Of a DNA stretch of 64,000 nt, positions 52,286 to 64,000 are shown piece after piece. The DNA is from Trinickia acidisoli (GTDB lineage: Bacteria; Pseudomonadota; Gammaproteobacteria; Burkholderiales; Burkholderiaceae). The translations under genes and the position numbers were made by a program. The stretch covers positions 1,736,001 to 1,800,000 of the forward strand of contig NZ_JAFLRG010000001.1 in NCBI RefSeq assembly GCF_017315725.1. Direction: 5' to 3'. Within the stretch, counting starts at the first letter, position 1, and each line of letters opens with the position of its first letter. The notes beneath the pieces were generated by a model. The model saw nothing but the letters and a program-made list of their open reading frames with translations. It was not told the origin of the DNA and searched no databases.

Positions 52286-53188
52286 ATGTCGCGCTTCAAG
52301 CAAATCGAGACGTTCGTGGCCGTCGCGGCCAAGGGCAGCCTGTCGGCGGCGGCCCAGGCGGAAGGGATCGCGCCGGCCGTGATCGGCCGCAGGCTGGACG
52401 CGCTCGAGGAGCGGCTCGGCGTGAAGCTGCTCGTGCGCACGACGCGCAAGCTCACTTTGACGTTCGAGGGCTCCGCATTTCTCGAGGACTGCCAGCGGAT
52501 CGTGAACGACATGCAGAACGCCGAGGCCAGCGTGTCGGCGGGCGGGGTGAAGGCGAGCGGCCACGTGCGCATCTCGGCGCCGGCCGGTTTTGGGCGCAAA
52601 CACGTTGCGCCGCTGATTCCCGCGTTTGCGTCGGCCCATCCCGAAGTGTCGATCGCCCTCGATTTGTCCGACCGCATGGTCGACCTCGTCAACGAAGGCT
52701 TCGATTGCGCCGTGCGTTTTGGGGAATTGCCCGATTCGTCGCTCGTTTTGCTGCGGCTTGCCGAGAACCGCCGCGTCTGCGTGGCCGCGCCGGCCTATCT
52801 CACGCGGCAGGGCACGCCGCAGACATTGGCCGATCTCGCGCATCACAACTGTCTCGCGCTGGCCGCGGGCGTCAATCAGCAGCGCGGCTGGACGTTTCAG
52901 CAAGACGGCAAGACGGTCTCCATCAAAGTATCGGGTACGCTCGAATGCTCGGACGGCGCCGTCCTGCACGAATGGTGCCTCGCGGGCCATGGCCTCGCAT
53001 GGCGCTCGTCTTGGGAGGCGGAAGAGGACATCGCCGCGGGCCGGCTCGTGACCGTGCTCGATGCGTTCGCCGCACCGCCGATCGGCATCCATGCCGTGTT
53101 CCCGCAACGCAGACATTTGCCGTTGCGGGTGCGGCTTTTTCTCGATTTCCTCAAACATACCTATGAGCGTCCCGGCTACTGGCAATAA
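52286..53188 (+). CDS. LysR family regulator
   Basis: This 300-aa protein has the N-terminal winged helix FKQIETFVAVAAKGSLSAAAQAEGIAPAVIGRRLDALEERLG and the type 2 periplasmic-binding-like effector domain. Its divergent partner is the haloacid dehalogenase, and such pairs usually are regulator and target. The intergenic region (52147-52285) is AT-rich, with short inverted TTGACTTTT/AAAAAGAC-like segments that could be its site. The start at 52286 is the only one that gives a complete HTH. Confidence 0.92.
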   Translation: MSRFKQIETFVAVAAKGSLSAAAQAEGIAPAVIGRRLDALEERLGVKLLVRTTRKLTLTFEGSAFLEDCQRIVNDMQNAEASVSAGGVKASGHVRISAPAGFGRKHVAPLIPAFASAHPEVSIALDLSDRMVDLVNEGFDCAVRFGELPDSSLVLLRLAENRRVCVAAPAYLTRQGTPQTLADLAHHNCLALAAGVNQQRGWTFQQDGKTVSIKVSGTLECSDGAVLHEWCLAGHGLAWRSSWEAEEDIAAGRLVTVLDAFAAPPIGIHAVFPQRRHLPLRVRLFLDFLKHTYERPGYWQ

Positions 53189-53379
53189 CGCCCGACAATA
53201 AGCCGGGCGCGGACCGCGGGCCTTGGCGGCGCGCGGGTTTCCGATATACGGAGTCACCCGAAGCACGCCCGCCGGGTAGCCGGCGTCGCACTACAATCGA
53301 CTTGAGCGTGCTCGCGCCGCGGTGCGCGATGCCGCCGACCCGCCGCGCACGGCGTGCGCTAATCGACGAGGGAGGCGTC

Positions 53380-53814
53380 ATGTTCAAGCACATCCTGGTC
53401 CCGACCGATGGTTCCGATTTGTCGCAAAAGGCGATCGACGGCGCGATCGATCTCGCGCGCTCGGTCGGCGCCCGCATCACCGCTTATGCGTGTTTGCCGC
53501 AGTATCCGTACTCGCCGTTTTCGGAAGTCATCGTCGAGCAGCCCGACGATTTTCAGCAGCGCAGCGAACGCGAAGCCCGCGAACACTTGGACGAGGTGGA
53601 AGCGGCCGCTCGCCGCGTCGGCGTCGCGTGTACGAGTCAAACGAGCGTGCATCCGTCGCCGTATCTCGGCATCATCGAAGCGGCGGAGAGCGGGGGATGC
53701 GACGTCATCTTCATGGCCTCGCATGGGCGCAAGGGGCTCGGCAGTCTGCTGATCGGCAGCGAGACGCAGCGCGTTCTCACGCATACGAAGATTCCCGTGA
53801 TCGTCTATCGCTGA
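53380..53814 (+). CDS. universal stress protein (UspA family)
   Basis: This 144-aa protein begins MFKHILVPTDGSDLSQKAID. The ATP-binding pattern G-x2-G-x9-GS appears as GRKGLGSLLIGSETQRVL before the last strand IPVIVY. Length is normal. A GGGAGG ribosome site precedes the start, and a possible -10 box TACAAT is about 90 bp upstream. It is convergent with aceA across a strong terminator. Confidence 0.93.
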   Translation: MFKHILVPTDGSDLSQKAIDGAIDLARSVGARITAYACLPQYPYSPFSEVIVEQPDDFQQRSEREAREHLDEVEAAARRVGVACTSQTSVHPSPYLGIIEAAESGGCDVIFMASHGRKGLGSLLIGSETQRVLTHTKIPVIVYR

Positions 53815-53870
53815 TCGGTCGCACAGCGTTTGGCCGTCCCGCTTGTGAGCGGGCGAATGTCGAAACGTCA

Positions 53871-53902
53871 AGCCCCGCATGCCTATCGCATGCGGGGCTC
53901 GC
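53871..53902. terminator. terminator between usp and aceA
   Basis: AGCCCCGCATG and CATGCGGGGCT pair around a 7-nt loop, between the two convergent genes. Confidence 0.75.
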
Positions 53903-53935
53903 GTCCTCCCTGGTCTCCTGCACGAGTCCTGTCGC

Positions 53936-55243
<1,308 letters not shown>

Positions 55244-55552
55244 GGTGGGCTCCTTGTTGCTTGAAAGAGTGATGAACGTGATCTTGCTGGCAGCGACCGG
55301 TTGGGTCGCGAACTCTTATATAAGAGTCTAGGCAATCGGGAGCTCACGGAATAGGCGGATGCGAACGTTTTTTTGTTCTATTTATTCGTTAATAAACAAC
55401 GGCTTGATAAATTTATTTCAATATATGAAATGACGTTTTTCATGTCGCAACGTGACGTGTTGTGCCACGCAGCACAGATTTTTACGACACAAAAGAGTTT
55501 TTCGTATCGTGAAATTGGGGCGGAATGGTGAAATCCGCGATAGTCGGGCGAA
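55244..55552. other. aceA upstream region
   Basis: This gene-free stretch is much richer in A+T than its surroundings. It must hold the aceA promoter and probably regulator sites. Short inverted motifs such as TTGTGCCACGCAGCACA are present, but I cannot assign them. Confidence 0.5.
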
Positions 55553-55582
55553 AAAAAAACCGGTGCGCTCGGCACCGGTCTT
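55553..55582 (-). terminator. terminator of DEAD-box helicase gene
   Basis: On the reverse strand ACCGGTGCC and GGCACCGGT-type arms form a stem followed by nine T residues, 48 bp after the helicase stop codon. Confidence 0.8.
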
Positions 55583-55629
55583 TTCGTTCGACGCAGTCAA
55601 TCGTGCGTCGTTATGCGTTAGTTGCTGCG

Positions 55630-57243
<1,614 letters not shown>

Positions 57244-57646
57244 GAGAATCCTAAGAAGACGGCAAACAAAGGCGTCGGCGCCAATCGGCATTACCCAAGT
57301 CGTCGGATTCAGCATGCAAGAGCGCACGCGAGCAAATCGAAAAACGGGGGCAGCTCGCGAATCAATGCGAGCTTTTCGTTAGAAGCTGTATCGGGTACGG
57401 GACGCCGGCAATGGCATCGCCGTCAGCCTGGTATGAGACGGCCCGTTGGGGCCTAGGCGGAAGGGGACAGGTTCTAAACTAGATTGGAGCAAAACGCTAC
57501 AGTGCGCTGCACCCGCAGACTTTGGCCGTGAAGTTGGCTGTAAAGCTGGCCGGCGAGTAACGCGCAGCCGACATTGTAAGGGTTTTTGCTGCGGTGCGCC
57601 ACCAGCATGTTGAGAATTCGTTCGTTGAAGTGCTCCCGCGGCTCGT

Positions 57647-57916
57647 TCAGCTAGCCGTGCCGTTCTTCAGCGATTCGACGAGTTCTACGTATTGCTGTTT
57701 CGCCACGTCTTGCCCGGTGCCCTTGAGCGAGGCCCAGGCGTCGTATTTGTACTTGCCTACGATGTCGGCGAAACCGGGCTTGTCGCCGTGCACGTCGCCG
57801 TCGGTGGCTTGCTTGAATAACGCGTAAAGACGCAGCAGCGTCATGTTGCCTGGCTTTTCGGGCAGGGCTTTGACATCCACCTGGGCTTGCTCGAACTGCG
57901 CATCGACGTTGCTCAT
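57647..57916 (-). CDS. acyl-CoA-binding protein
   Basis: This 89-aa protein of the ACBP family is a four-helix bundle that binds long-chain acyl-CoA esters. Diagnostic parts are LPEKPGNMTLLRLYALFKQATDGDVHGDKPGFADIVGKYKYDAWASLKGTGQDVAKQQYVELVESL, with the conserved Tyr and Lys residues of the ligand pocket. The ATG at 57916 follows GAGAGGGTC. It stands alone, divergent from tsaB. Confidence 0.95.
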   Translation of the reverse strand: MSNVDAQFEQAQVDVKALPEKPGNMTLLRLYALFKQATDGDVHGDKPGFADIVGKYKYDAWASLKGTGQDVAKQQYVELVESLKNGTAS

Positions 57917-58056
57917 GACCCTCTCTCCCGTGCAAAAACGATAAGGCCGCCGATCATAGCAAGCGTTCCCGCCCGAAAACTGGAGCGATGCTTCCAAACG
58001 CGGCGCGCCTCGTTCGAACGGCGGGGCGCGGCACCGCCCGCATTACAATAGCGCCC

Positions 58057-58824
58057 ATGACATCCACCGTGCTGCTTGCTCTCGATACCTCGACCGAATA
58101 TTGCTCGGTCGCGCTGCTTCGCTCGGAGGCGCGATCGGCCATCTCCGAATCGGTTTCTCCGCGTATTTGGACGCGCCACGAGTTGACCGGCGCGGTCTCC
58201 AGCACGCGCGTGCTGCCGGCCGTGCGTGAATTGTTCGACGAGGCGGGGCTCGCGCTCGACGCGTGCGATGCCGTCGCGTTCGGCGCGGGCCCCGGCTCGT
58301 TCACGGGTTTGCGCACCGCCACGGGCGTCGCGCAAGGGCTCGCGTTCGGGCTTGGCGTCCCCGTCGTACCGATCAGCACCTTGCTGATCTGTGCCGAAAG
58401 CGCGCGCCAGCGCGACCCGTCGATTACGCGCGTGCTCGTCGCGCTCGATGCTCGCATGGACGAAGTGTATTGGGCCGACTACGCATGGGACGCCGAGCCC
58501 GGCGAATGGCGCGCGCTGACGCCGCCGTCGCTGGGCGCGCCCGATACGCTCGTCGCGCCCGAGCAGCCGTTTGCGCTTGCCGGCAATGCCGCCGGCGCCT
58601 TCGGCGCGCGCCTGGCCGCGGCCGAGCGGGCCGCCGTCGTCGATCACGATGCGCTGCCGCACGCAGGGCCGCTGGCGTTGGCGGCGTTGCGGGCATACCG
58701 AGCCGGGCGCACGGTTGCCGCCGAGCACGCGGCGCCCGAGTACGTGCGCGACAAAGTCGCGCAGACGACGGCCGAGCGGCTTGCCGAGCGCGCGGCGCGC
58801 AGTGGCGGGCAGGAGGCGCGATGA
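58057..58824 (+). CDS. tsaB: TsaB, tRNA t6A synthesis partner
   Basis: This 255-aa protein of the ASKHA fold works with TsaD and TsaE to make N6-threonylcarbamoyl-adenosine on tRNAs. It begins TVLLALDTSTEYCSVALL and carries the family motif AFGAGPGSFTGLRTATGVAQGLAFGLGVPV. The start at 58057 is 10 bp after a TACAAT box, so the leader may be very short. Its stop overlaps the rimI start (ATGA), the first of four tightly linked genes. Confidence 0.94.
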   Translation: MTSTVLLALDTSTEYCSVALLRSEARSAISESVSPRIWTRHELTGAVSSTRVLPAVRELFDEAGLALDACDAVAFGAGPGSFTGLRTATGVAQGLAFGLGVPVVPISTLLICAESARQRDPSITRVLVALDARMDEVYWADYAWDAEPGEWRALTPPSLGAPDTLVAPEQPFALAGNAAGAFGARLAAAERAAVVDHDALPHAGPLALAALRAYRAGRTVAAEHAAPEYVRDKVAQTTAERLAERAARSGGQEAR

Positions 58825-59315
58825 GCGGGGTGTTGTTGGCCGACCGCTATCTGTCTCCGATGACGGAAGCCGACCTCGACGAGGTGGCCGCCGTCGAGCG
58901 CGAGGCATACGATTTCCCTTGGTCGCGCGGCAATTTCGAAGATTCGCTGCGCAACGGCTACTTCGGCCTATGCATGCGGCACGTCACGGGCTCGCTCATC
59001 GGCTATTGCGTGTTGATGCCCGTCGTCGACGAGATGCATTTGCTCAATTTATGCGTGGCTCCGTGCGCTCAGGGCACCGGCGCCGGTCTGGCTCTGCTGC
59101 GCGAAGCCGTTCGAATGACACGCGGCAAGCAGTTGAGCGGCGTCCTGCTCGAGGTGCGGCCCTCCAACACGCGTGCGGTGCGGCTTTACGAGCGTTTCGG
59201 GTTCACTACGATCGGACGGCGCAAGAATTACTACCCGGCACGGCGTCACGGCCGCGAGGATGCGCTTGTCATGCGCTATACGTTTTTGAAGGAGGGCGAC
59301 GATGGCGCTCGATGA
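58821..59315 (+). CDS. rimI: RimI, ribosomal protein S18 N-acetyltransferase
   Basis: This 164-aa GNAT enzyme acetylates the N-terminus of ribosomal protein S18. Typical elements are FPWSRGNFEDSLRNGYFGL, LLNLCVAPCAQGTGAGLALL (acetyl-CoA site, with Gln-Gly-x-Gly-x-Gly/Ala) and LLEVRPSNTRAVRLYERFGFTTIGRRKNYYP. The ATG overlaps the tsaB stop. The tsaB-rimI-uracil glycosylase order is common in beta-proteobacteria. Confidence 0.94.
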   Translation: MSGVLLADRYLSPMTEADLDEVAAVEREAYDFPWSRGNFEDSLRNGYFGLCMRHVTGSLIGYCVLMPVVDEMHLLNLCVAPCAQGTGAGLALLREAVRMTRGKQLSGVLLEVRPSNTRAVRLYERFGFTTIGRRKNYYPARRHGREDALVMRYTFLKEGDDGAR

Positions 59316-60183
59316 AGCCGCGCTCGAGACGCTCGGTCTCGGGACGATGTGGGTGCGACGCGGTGCGTCGGTCGACCAAAGCGCGACCACCGTGGACGAA
59401 CCCCAGCAGCGGGCTCCCCGCGAGGCCGTGCCGGCCGACGCGGTGCCGGCGCGTGCGGCGGGGTTCGAGCCGGTGCGAGCAACGGGTGTCGGGCCTGCCG
59501 AGCGGCACGGCCGGGAGCCGGCTGTCGGCGATTTCGATCGCGCGCCTTCGGCTATGCCCGATGGCGCTCATCCGGCCTCGACATGGGAGGCGGGCGGCGT
59601 CGCGACGCTCGACTGGGATGCGCTCGAAGCGCGCGTATCGGCATGCGAGCGTTGCCGGCTTTGCGAAAAACGGACGAAGACGGTGTTCGGCGTCGGCGAT
59701 CGCGCTGCCGATTGGATGCTCATCGGCGAGGCGCCCGGCGAAAACGAAGACAAGCAGGGCGAGCCGTTCGTGGGCCAAGCCGGCAAGCTGCTCGACAGCA
59801 TGCTGCGCGCGCTCTCGCTCGCGCGCGATGAGAACGTCTATATCGCCAACGTCGTCAAGTGCAGGCCGCCTGGCAACCGCAATCCCGAGCCCGACGAAGT
59901 CGCGCGCTGCGAGCCGTATCTGCAGCGCCAAGTCGCGCTTCTCAAGCCCAAACTCATCATCGCGCTCGGGCGCGTTGCCGCGCAAAACCTGCTGAAGACC
60001 GATGCGAGCATTTCGTCGCTGCGAGGCCGTGTGCATCGCTACGAGGAGGTGCCCGTCATCGTGACGTACCATCCCGCGTACTTGCTGCGCAGCTTGCCCG
60101 ACAAGGCGAAGGCGTGGGTCGATCTGTGCCTCGCCCACGACACGTATCGGCAAGCCATTGCCGAAGAACAGGCGCGGCAATGA
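59302..60183 (+). CDS. family 4 uracil-DNA glycosylase with N-terminal extension
   Basis: This 293-aa enzyme removes uracil from DNA. The catalytic domain (about 110-290) starts with the iron-sulfur cysteines CERCRLC and contains [37 protein letters not shown] with the third Cys, a fourth Cys in DEVARC, and the HPAYLLR motif. The first 100 residues are a low-complexity Ala/Pro/Arg extension not needed for the fold. It overlaps rimI by 14 bp and DUF1853 by 4 bp. Confidence 0.93.
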   Translation: MALDEAALETLGLGTMWVRRGASVDQSATTVDEPQQRAPREAVPADAVPARAAGFEPVRATGVGPAERHGREPAVGDFDRAPSAMPDGAHPASTWEAGGVATLDWDALEARVSACERCRLCEKRTKTVFGVGDRAADWMLIGEAPGENEDKQGEPFVGQAGKLLDSMLRALSLARDENVYIANVVKCRPPGNRNPEPDEVARCEPYLQRQVALLKPKLIIALGRVAAQNLLKTDASISSLRGRVHRYEEVPVIVTYHPAYLLRSLPDKAKAWVDLCLAHDTYRQAIAEEQARQ

Positions 60184-61184
60184 GCGCGCTCGAGCCGGCC
60201 GCTGCTCCCGCCGCCGCGCTCGATGCGTTGCAGGACGCGCTGTCCGATCCCGTCGTCCGCGACTTGGCCTGGCTCCTCTTCAGCGCACCCTTGCTGCGCG
60301 GGCAGCCGCCTGCGGGCGAACTCGCGAGCGTGTTCGAGACTGGGCAAGAGCGCGCCGCCACGATTCGCTGGCTGCTCGAACTGGACCGGGAGCCAGGTCC
60401 GCTGCGGCAAGCGCTCGCCGCCATGCGAATCGTGCGGCTCGGCCGCTACGCCGAGTGCTTGCTCGCCTACTTTCTGCAACAGGGTCCGGCCTGCCGGCTC
60501 GTCGCCGCGAACGTTGCGTTGCGCCTGGCGGGACGCACGATCGGCGAGTGCGATTTTCTCGTCGAGACGGCCAGCGGGCGCAGGTTGCACTGGGAGCTGG
60601 CCGTTAAGTGCTATTTGCACGCCGGCGGTAATCGTGCCGAGCTGGCCGATTACGTCGGTCCCAATCTGCAGGACCGCTTCGATGTGAAGTTGGGGCACTT
60701 GCTCGGGCATCAGTTGCCGCTGTCGGCGCGCGACGAATTCGCGGCGTTGGGTCACGCCGGTCCCTGGCAGCCGCAGATGTTCGTCAAGGGTTGGCTGTTC
60801 TATCAATGGGGCGAAGCGCCGCCGATCGCGCCGGCTGTCGATCCCTCGCATCACCGCGGCTTCTGGGTGACTCGCAGCGAATGGCCGTCGTTTTGCGCGA
60901 GCCGCGTCGCCGCCCGTTGGGCTGTGTTGCCGCGCCTGGCATGGCTTGCGCCGCGGCCCGCGATCGCGAGCGAGCGCGAAGGCGGGGACGTGGGCGCAGC
61001 GGGGTTGACGGCGCCTGACGCGCTGGCCGAGCGGCTCGCGCAGCAAAGCGGCCCGACGATGCTCGCTCGCTTCGAGCGAGATCCGTCCGCGCTCGGGTAT
61101 TGGCGCGAAACGGCGCGAGGGTTCCTCGTGTCCGACGAATGGCCGGCGCAGGCTAGATACTATGGAAGGGCCTGTTCACGCTGA
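60180..61184 (+). CDS. DUF1853 family protein
   Basis: This 334-aa protein of unknown function starts at the ATG overlapping the glycosylase stop. The family core is visible: LRLAGRTIGECDFLVETASGRRLHWELAVKCYLH, followed by VGPNLQDRFDVKLGHLLGHQLPL and the C-terminal RGFLVSDEWP. The Asp in ECDF and the Glu and Lys in WELAVKCY have the spacing of a PD-(D/E)XK-like nuclease core, so a DNA repair role beside the glycosylase is possible. That role is inference. Confidence 0.85.
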   Translation: MSALEPAAAPAAALDALQDALSDPVVRDLAWLLFSAPLLRGQPPAGELASVFETGQERAATIRWLLELDREPGPLRQALAAMRIVRLGRYAECLLAYFLQQGPACRLVAANVALRLAGRTIGECDFLVETASGRRLHWELAVKCYLHAGGNRAELADYVGPNLQDRFDVKLGHLLGHQLPLSARDEFAALGHAGPWQPQMFVKGWLFYQWGEAPPIAPAVDPSHHRGFWVTRSEWPSFCASRVAARWAVLPRLAWLAPRPAIASEREGGDVGAAGLTAPDALAERLAQQSGPTMLARFERDPSALGYWRETARGFLVSDEWPAQARYYGRACSR

Positions 61185-61292
61185 TTCCAGGCTTGCAAAC
61201 GTGCCTTGGCGGCCGCAGTGCAGGGAGAAAGGCTTGCTCGATTCGCTGCTGCGACGGCGGCGCGCTCGGTGGTGGTGTTGGCGTGGTAGCCC

Positions 61293-62102
61293 TTACCACC
61301 AGCGATGAAAATGATGGAGCGGCCCGATGCCGTTGCCTACCTGAAGGCGGACGCTTTCGCGCAACGCATCGACGAGATATGCCTTGGCATCGGTGACGGC
61401 GCCGAGCCAGTCGGGCCGCTGGGTAATCAGCGCCGCGATCGCCGCCGACAGCGTGCAGCCGGTGCCGTGCGTCTGCTTGACCGCGATGCGCGCGGCGCCG
61501 AGGCGATGAGCGCCTCTTTCGTCGACGAGCCAATCGGGGCTTTCTGCCCCGCCGAGATGCCCACCCTTCATGAGTACGGCACGCGCGCCGAGCGCGCGCA
61601 GTGCTTCGCCTTGTTCGCGCATGGCGGCTTCGTCGGCCGCGGGCGCGTCGGCGCCGACGAGCGCGGCTGCTTCGTCGAGGTTGGGTGTCACGAGTCCCGC
61701 CAACGGCAGCAGTTCCTCGCGTAGGGCGGCGACGGCATCGGGGGCGAGCAGCGCATGCCCATTCTTCGACAGCATGACGGTATCGAGCACGACATGCGCC
61801 GGCTGATAACGGCGCAAGGCCGCCGCAACGGTACGCACGATGTCGGCGTTCGCGAGCATGCCGATCTTGACGGCGTCGATGCGGATGTCCTCGAACACGG
61901 CGTCGAGCTGGGCGGCGACGAACGTGCAATCGGGCGCATGGACGGCCCGCACGCCATACGTGTTTTGCGCCGTCAACGCCGTGATGACGCTGGCGCCGTA
62001 GACGCCGAGCGCGGAGAACGTCTTCAAGTCGGCCTGAATACCGGCGCCGCCGCTAGAGTCGGAGCCGGCGATCGTCAGGACGTTGGGGATGGTGCGGGAC
62101 AT
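61293..62102 (-). CDS. thiD: ThiD, HMP/HMP-phosphate kinase
   Basis: This 269-aa ribokinase-family enzyme phosphorylates the pyrimidine of thiamine twice. Typical parts are NVLTIAGSDSSGGAGIQADLKTF, YGASVITALTAQNTYGV, VLDTVMLSKNGHALL, LVTPNLDEAAAL, and the catalytic HGTGCTLSAAIAALI. It starts 31 bp after the lplT stop and may share that transcript. The convergent DUF1853 gene ends 108 bp away. Confidence 0.96.
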   Translation of the reverse strand: MSRTIPNVLTIAGSDSSGGAGIQADLKTFSALGVYGASVITALTAQNTYGVRAVHAPDCTFVAAQLDAVFEDIRIDAVKIGMLANADIVRTVAAALRRYQPAHVVLDTVMLSKNGHALLAPDAVAALREELLPLAGLVTPNLDEAAALVGADAPAADEAAMREQGEALRALGARAVLMKGGHLGGAESPDWLVDERGAHRLGAARIAVKQTHGTGCTLSAAIAALITQRPDWLGAVTDAKAYLVDALRESVRLQVGNGIGPLHHFHRWW

Positions 62103-62133
62103 GGCGGTCGGCCGCGGTGCGGCCGGATAGTTT

Positions 62134-63441
62134 TCAGTGTTTGGCTTCGCCGATCAGCGCGACCGAATCGAATGCGCGCTGATTGGCTTGATGGCGGCGC
62201 ATGACGAGCCACATCATGAGGCAGACGAAGGTGCCGAACAAGACGATCACGACCGATACTGGCACGTTGAGCCAGATCAGCACCGCATACAAGCACAGCA
62301 TGATGAGCACCGACAGGTTCTCGTTGAAGTTCTGCACGGCGATCGAATGGCCGGCCGACAGCAGGACGTGTCCGCGATGCTGCAGCAGCGCGTTCATCGG
62401 GACGACGAAAAAGCCGGAGAGGGCGCCGACGATCATCAAGAACAGGTATGCGATGACGAGATAGCCCGGCACGTGCAGGCGGCCGAAATAGAAGCCCCAG
62501 TTGGCCGGCACGGTGTGGCGCGTGTAGAACGCCATCGACATCACGGCGACGCCCATCATGATGCCGACCGGCAGGACCGTCAGCGACTTTTTCAGCGGCA
62601 CCCGCGCCGCGGCATACATCGCTCCGGCGGCCACGCCCACGGCGACGATCGCCTGCAGGATGGCGCCTTCGGACAGCGACATGCCGAGCGATACCTCGGC
62701 CCATTTCAACACGATGAACTGCAGCGTGGCGCCGGCGCCCCAGAACAGCGTCGTGACGGCCAGCGAGATCTGGCCGAGCTTGTCGTGCCACAGCGTCAGG
62801 AAGCAATCGGCGAAATCGGTGATGAGCCTGATCGGCCCGTGCTGCTGCTTCGGGTAGCGCGCGCCGGTATCGGGAATACTCAGGTTGAAGAGGGCTGCGG
62901 TGACGTAGATGCCCATGATGACGACCATCGCGGCTTCGGCCGGGGTGCGGACGAAGGGCATATGGTGCTTGAGCACATGCGCGGCGATGTGAGGGCTGAT
63001 CAGCGCGCCGCCGAGCACGGTGCCGAGGATGATCGAGGCAACGGTGGTGCCTTCGATCCAGCCGTTGGCCGCCACGAGGCGCTCGGGAGGCAGGAGCTCG
63101 GTCAAGATGCCGTACTTGGCCGGCGAATAGGCGGCGGCGCCGAAGCCGACGATGCCGTACGCGGCGAGCGGGTGAGCGCCAACGAGCATGACGACGCAGC
63201 CGACGATCTTGATCGTGTTGGTCGCGAACATCACGCGCCCCTTGGGCCGCGAATCGGCGAAAGCGCCGACGAATGCGGCGAGCACGACATAAGACAGGAC
63301 GAAGAACAGCTTGAGCAGCGGCGTCATCCAGTTCGGAGCATGGAGGTCTTTGAGTAGTGCAATGGCGGCAATCAGAAGGGCGCTATCGGCCAGCGACGAA
63401 AAAAACTGCGCGGCCATGATGGAGTAAAAACCTTTTTTCAT
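62134..63441 (-). CDS. lplT: LplT, lysophospholipid transporter (MFS)
   Basis: This 435-aa major facilitator protein flips lysophospholipids inward for re-acylation. It begins KKGFYSIMAAQFFSSLADSALLIAAIALL. About 12 membrane segments are present, with the loop motif GAFADSRPKGRVMFATN and the LplT segment YSPAKYGILTELLPPERLVAANGWIEG. No acyltransferase gene (aas) is adjacent in the window. It is divergent from alr and upstream of thiD. Confidence 0.92.
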   Translation of the reverse strand: MKKGFYSIMAAQFFSSLADSALLIAAIALLKDLHAPNWMTPLLKLFFVLSYVVLAAFVGAFADSRPKGRVMFATNTIKIVGCVVMLVGAHPLAAYGIVGFGAAAYSPAKYGILTELLPPERLVAANGWIEGTTVASIILGTVLGGALISPHIAAHVLKHHMPFVRTPAEAAMVVIMGIYVTAALFNLSIPDTGARYPKQQHGPIRLITDFADCFLTLWHDKLGQISLAVTTLFWGAGATLQFIVLKWAEVSLGMSLSEGAILQAIVAVGVAAGAMYAAARVPLKKSLTVLPVGIMMGVAVMSMAFYTRHTVPANWGFYFGRLHVPGYLVIAYLFLMIVGALSGFFVVPMNALLQHRGHVLLSAGHSIAVQNFNENLSVLIMLCLYAVLIWLNVPVSVVIVLFGTFVCLMMWLVMRRHQANQRAFDSVALIGEAKH

Positions 63442-63658
63442 CTGATGCGGTGCGGTCCTTTGCGGCGCGTCCTCCCCGGGCGCGAGTGACGCGTTAGGAC
63501 TTAGGCCGTTCGAAATGGGTTGTGCGCACGGCTTTATATCACGAAAATAGGTGGCTTCGGACTGCCGGCGCGCCGCCCGAAGCGCGCGCGACTACCCGTT
63601 GCGCGTCCGAACATGCGCCATCCCATCCCGATACGCTTCTGGTTTTTACGAAAACGTC

Positions 63659-64000
63659 ATGCCGCGCCCGCTTCTCGCTACCATCCACACTGCCGCTTTG
63701 GCCAACAATCTGGCTTGTGCCCGCCGCCACGCACCCAATTCGAAGGTGTGGGCCGTCGTCAAGGCCAATGCGTATGGGCACGGGCTCGCCCGCGCCTTCC
63801 CGGGGCTGCGGGCCACCGACGGCTTCGGTCTGCTCGACCTCGAAGAGGCCGTCAAGCTGCGCGAGCTCGGCTGGGCCGGGCCCATTCTTCTGCTCGAAGG
63901 TTTTTTCCGGCCGACGGACATCGACGTCATCGACCGCTACAGCTTGACCACGACGGTGCACAGCGACGAGCAGCTTCGAATGCTCGAGATGGCGCGTTTG
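63659..64000 (+). CDS. alr: Alr, alanine racemase, N-terminal part
   Basis: The first 114 codons lie before the window edge. The PLP-binding motif [18 protein letters not shown] contains the cofactor Lys. The following [27 protein letters not shown] matches the TIM barrel of alanine racemases, which make D-alanine for peptidoglycan. It is divergent from lplT. The missing C-terminal part leaves out the second catalytic residue (Tyr), so activity cannot be judged. Confidence 0.94.
   Translation, partial: MPRPLLATIHTAALANNLACARRHAPNSKVWAVVKANAYGHGLARAFPGLRATDGFGLLDLEEAVKLRELGWAGPILLLEGFFRPTDIDVIDRYSLTTTVHSDEQLRMLEMARL

Overview
This window comes from a high-GC member of the Burkholderiaceae (Burkholderia/Paraburkholderia/Trinickia-like). 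The evidence is the gene content and order of its core part: gltX followed by tRNA-Ala, tRNA-Glu and tRNA-Asp; malate synthase and isocitrate lyase separated by a haloacid dehalogenase, a LysR regulator and a universal stress protein; tsaB-rimI-uracil glycosylase-DUF1853; lplT-thiD; alr. Species cannot be fixed by eye.

Region 1 (1-14516) is an accessory island. It starts with a cut-off PAAR gene and a P4-type integrase. Three copies of a 15-bp core that resembles a tRNA-Ser 3' end (1735, 9144, 14502), each followed by a hairpin terminator, delimit two tandem cargo modules. Copies of the module ends and G-rich double repeats flank these cores. Module A (7.4 kb) carries an unrecognised 294-aa gene, an AbiEi/AbiEii toxin-antitoxin pair and a divergent 1356-aa HTH plus nuclease-like giant protein. 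Module B (5.4 kb) carries an integrase relic, a 961-aa RelE-like/UvrD-helicase/ankyrin fusion and a Fic protein. It reads as a defence island.

Region 2 (14.6-31.7 kb) holds a VOC protein, a translationally overlapping solute-binding protein and HAMP-PAS-GGDEF-EAL pair, and then a periplasmic alcohol oxidation locus: pqqA-pqqB-pqqD plus a relic of pqqE, a TonB-dependent receptor with a 75-aa partner, a lanthanide-type PQQ alcohol dehydrogenase, a XoxJ-cytochrome c fusion, a TonB protein and an ExaC-like aldehyde dehydrogenase. I see four sigma-54 type promoters and four 17-bp palindromes (TGTYKC-N5-GCGACA). Together they place pqqA, the receptor, the alcohol dehydrogenase and the aldehyde dehydrogenase under one probable enhancer-binding activator that is not encoded here. 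pqqC is absent from the operon and pqqE is broken.

Region 3 (31.7-64 kb) is mostly ordinary chromosome: a tautomerase/TetR divergent pair with clear operator repeats, secreted proteins of unknown role, fabI, the yejABEF peptide transporter, an NlpC/P60 hydrolase, a patatin-like lipoprotein, gltX and three tRNAs, glyoxylate-shunt genes, a RhlE-type helicase, acyl-CoA-binding protein, the tsaB operon, thiD, lplT and the start of alr.
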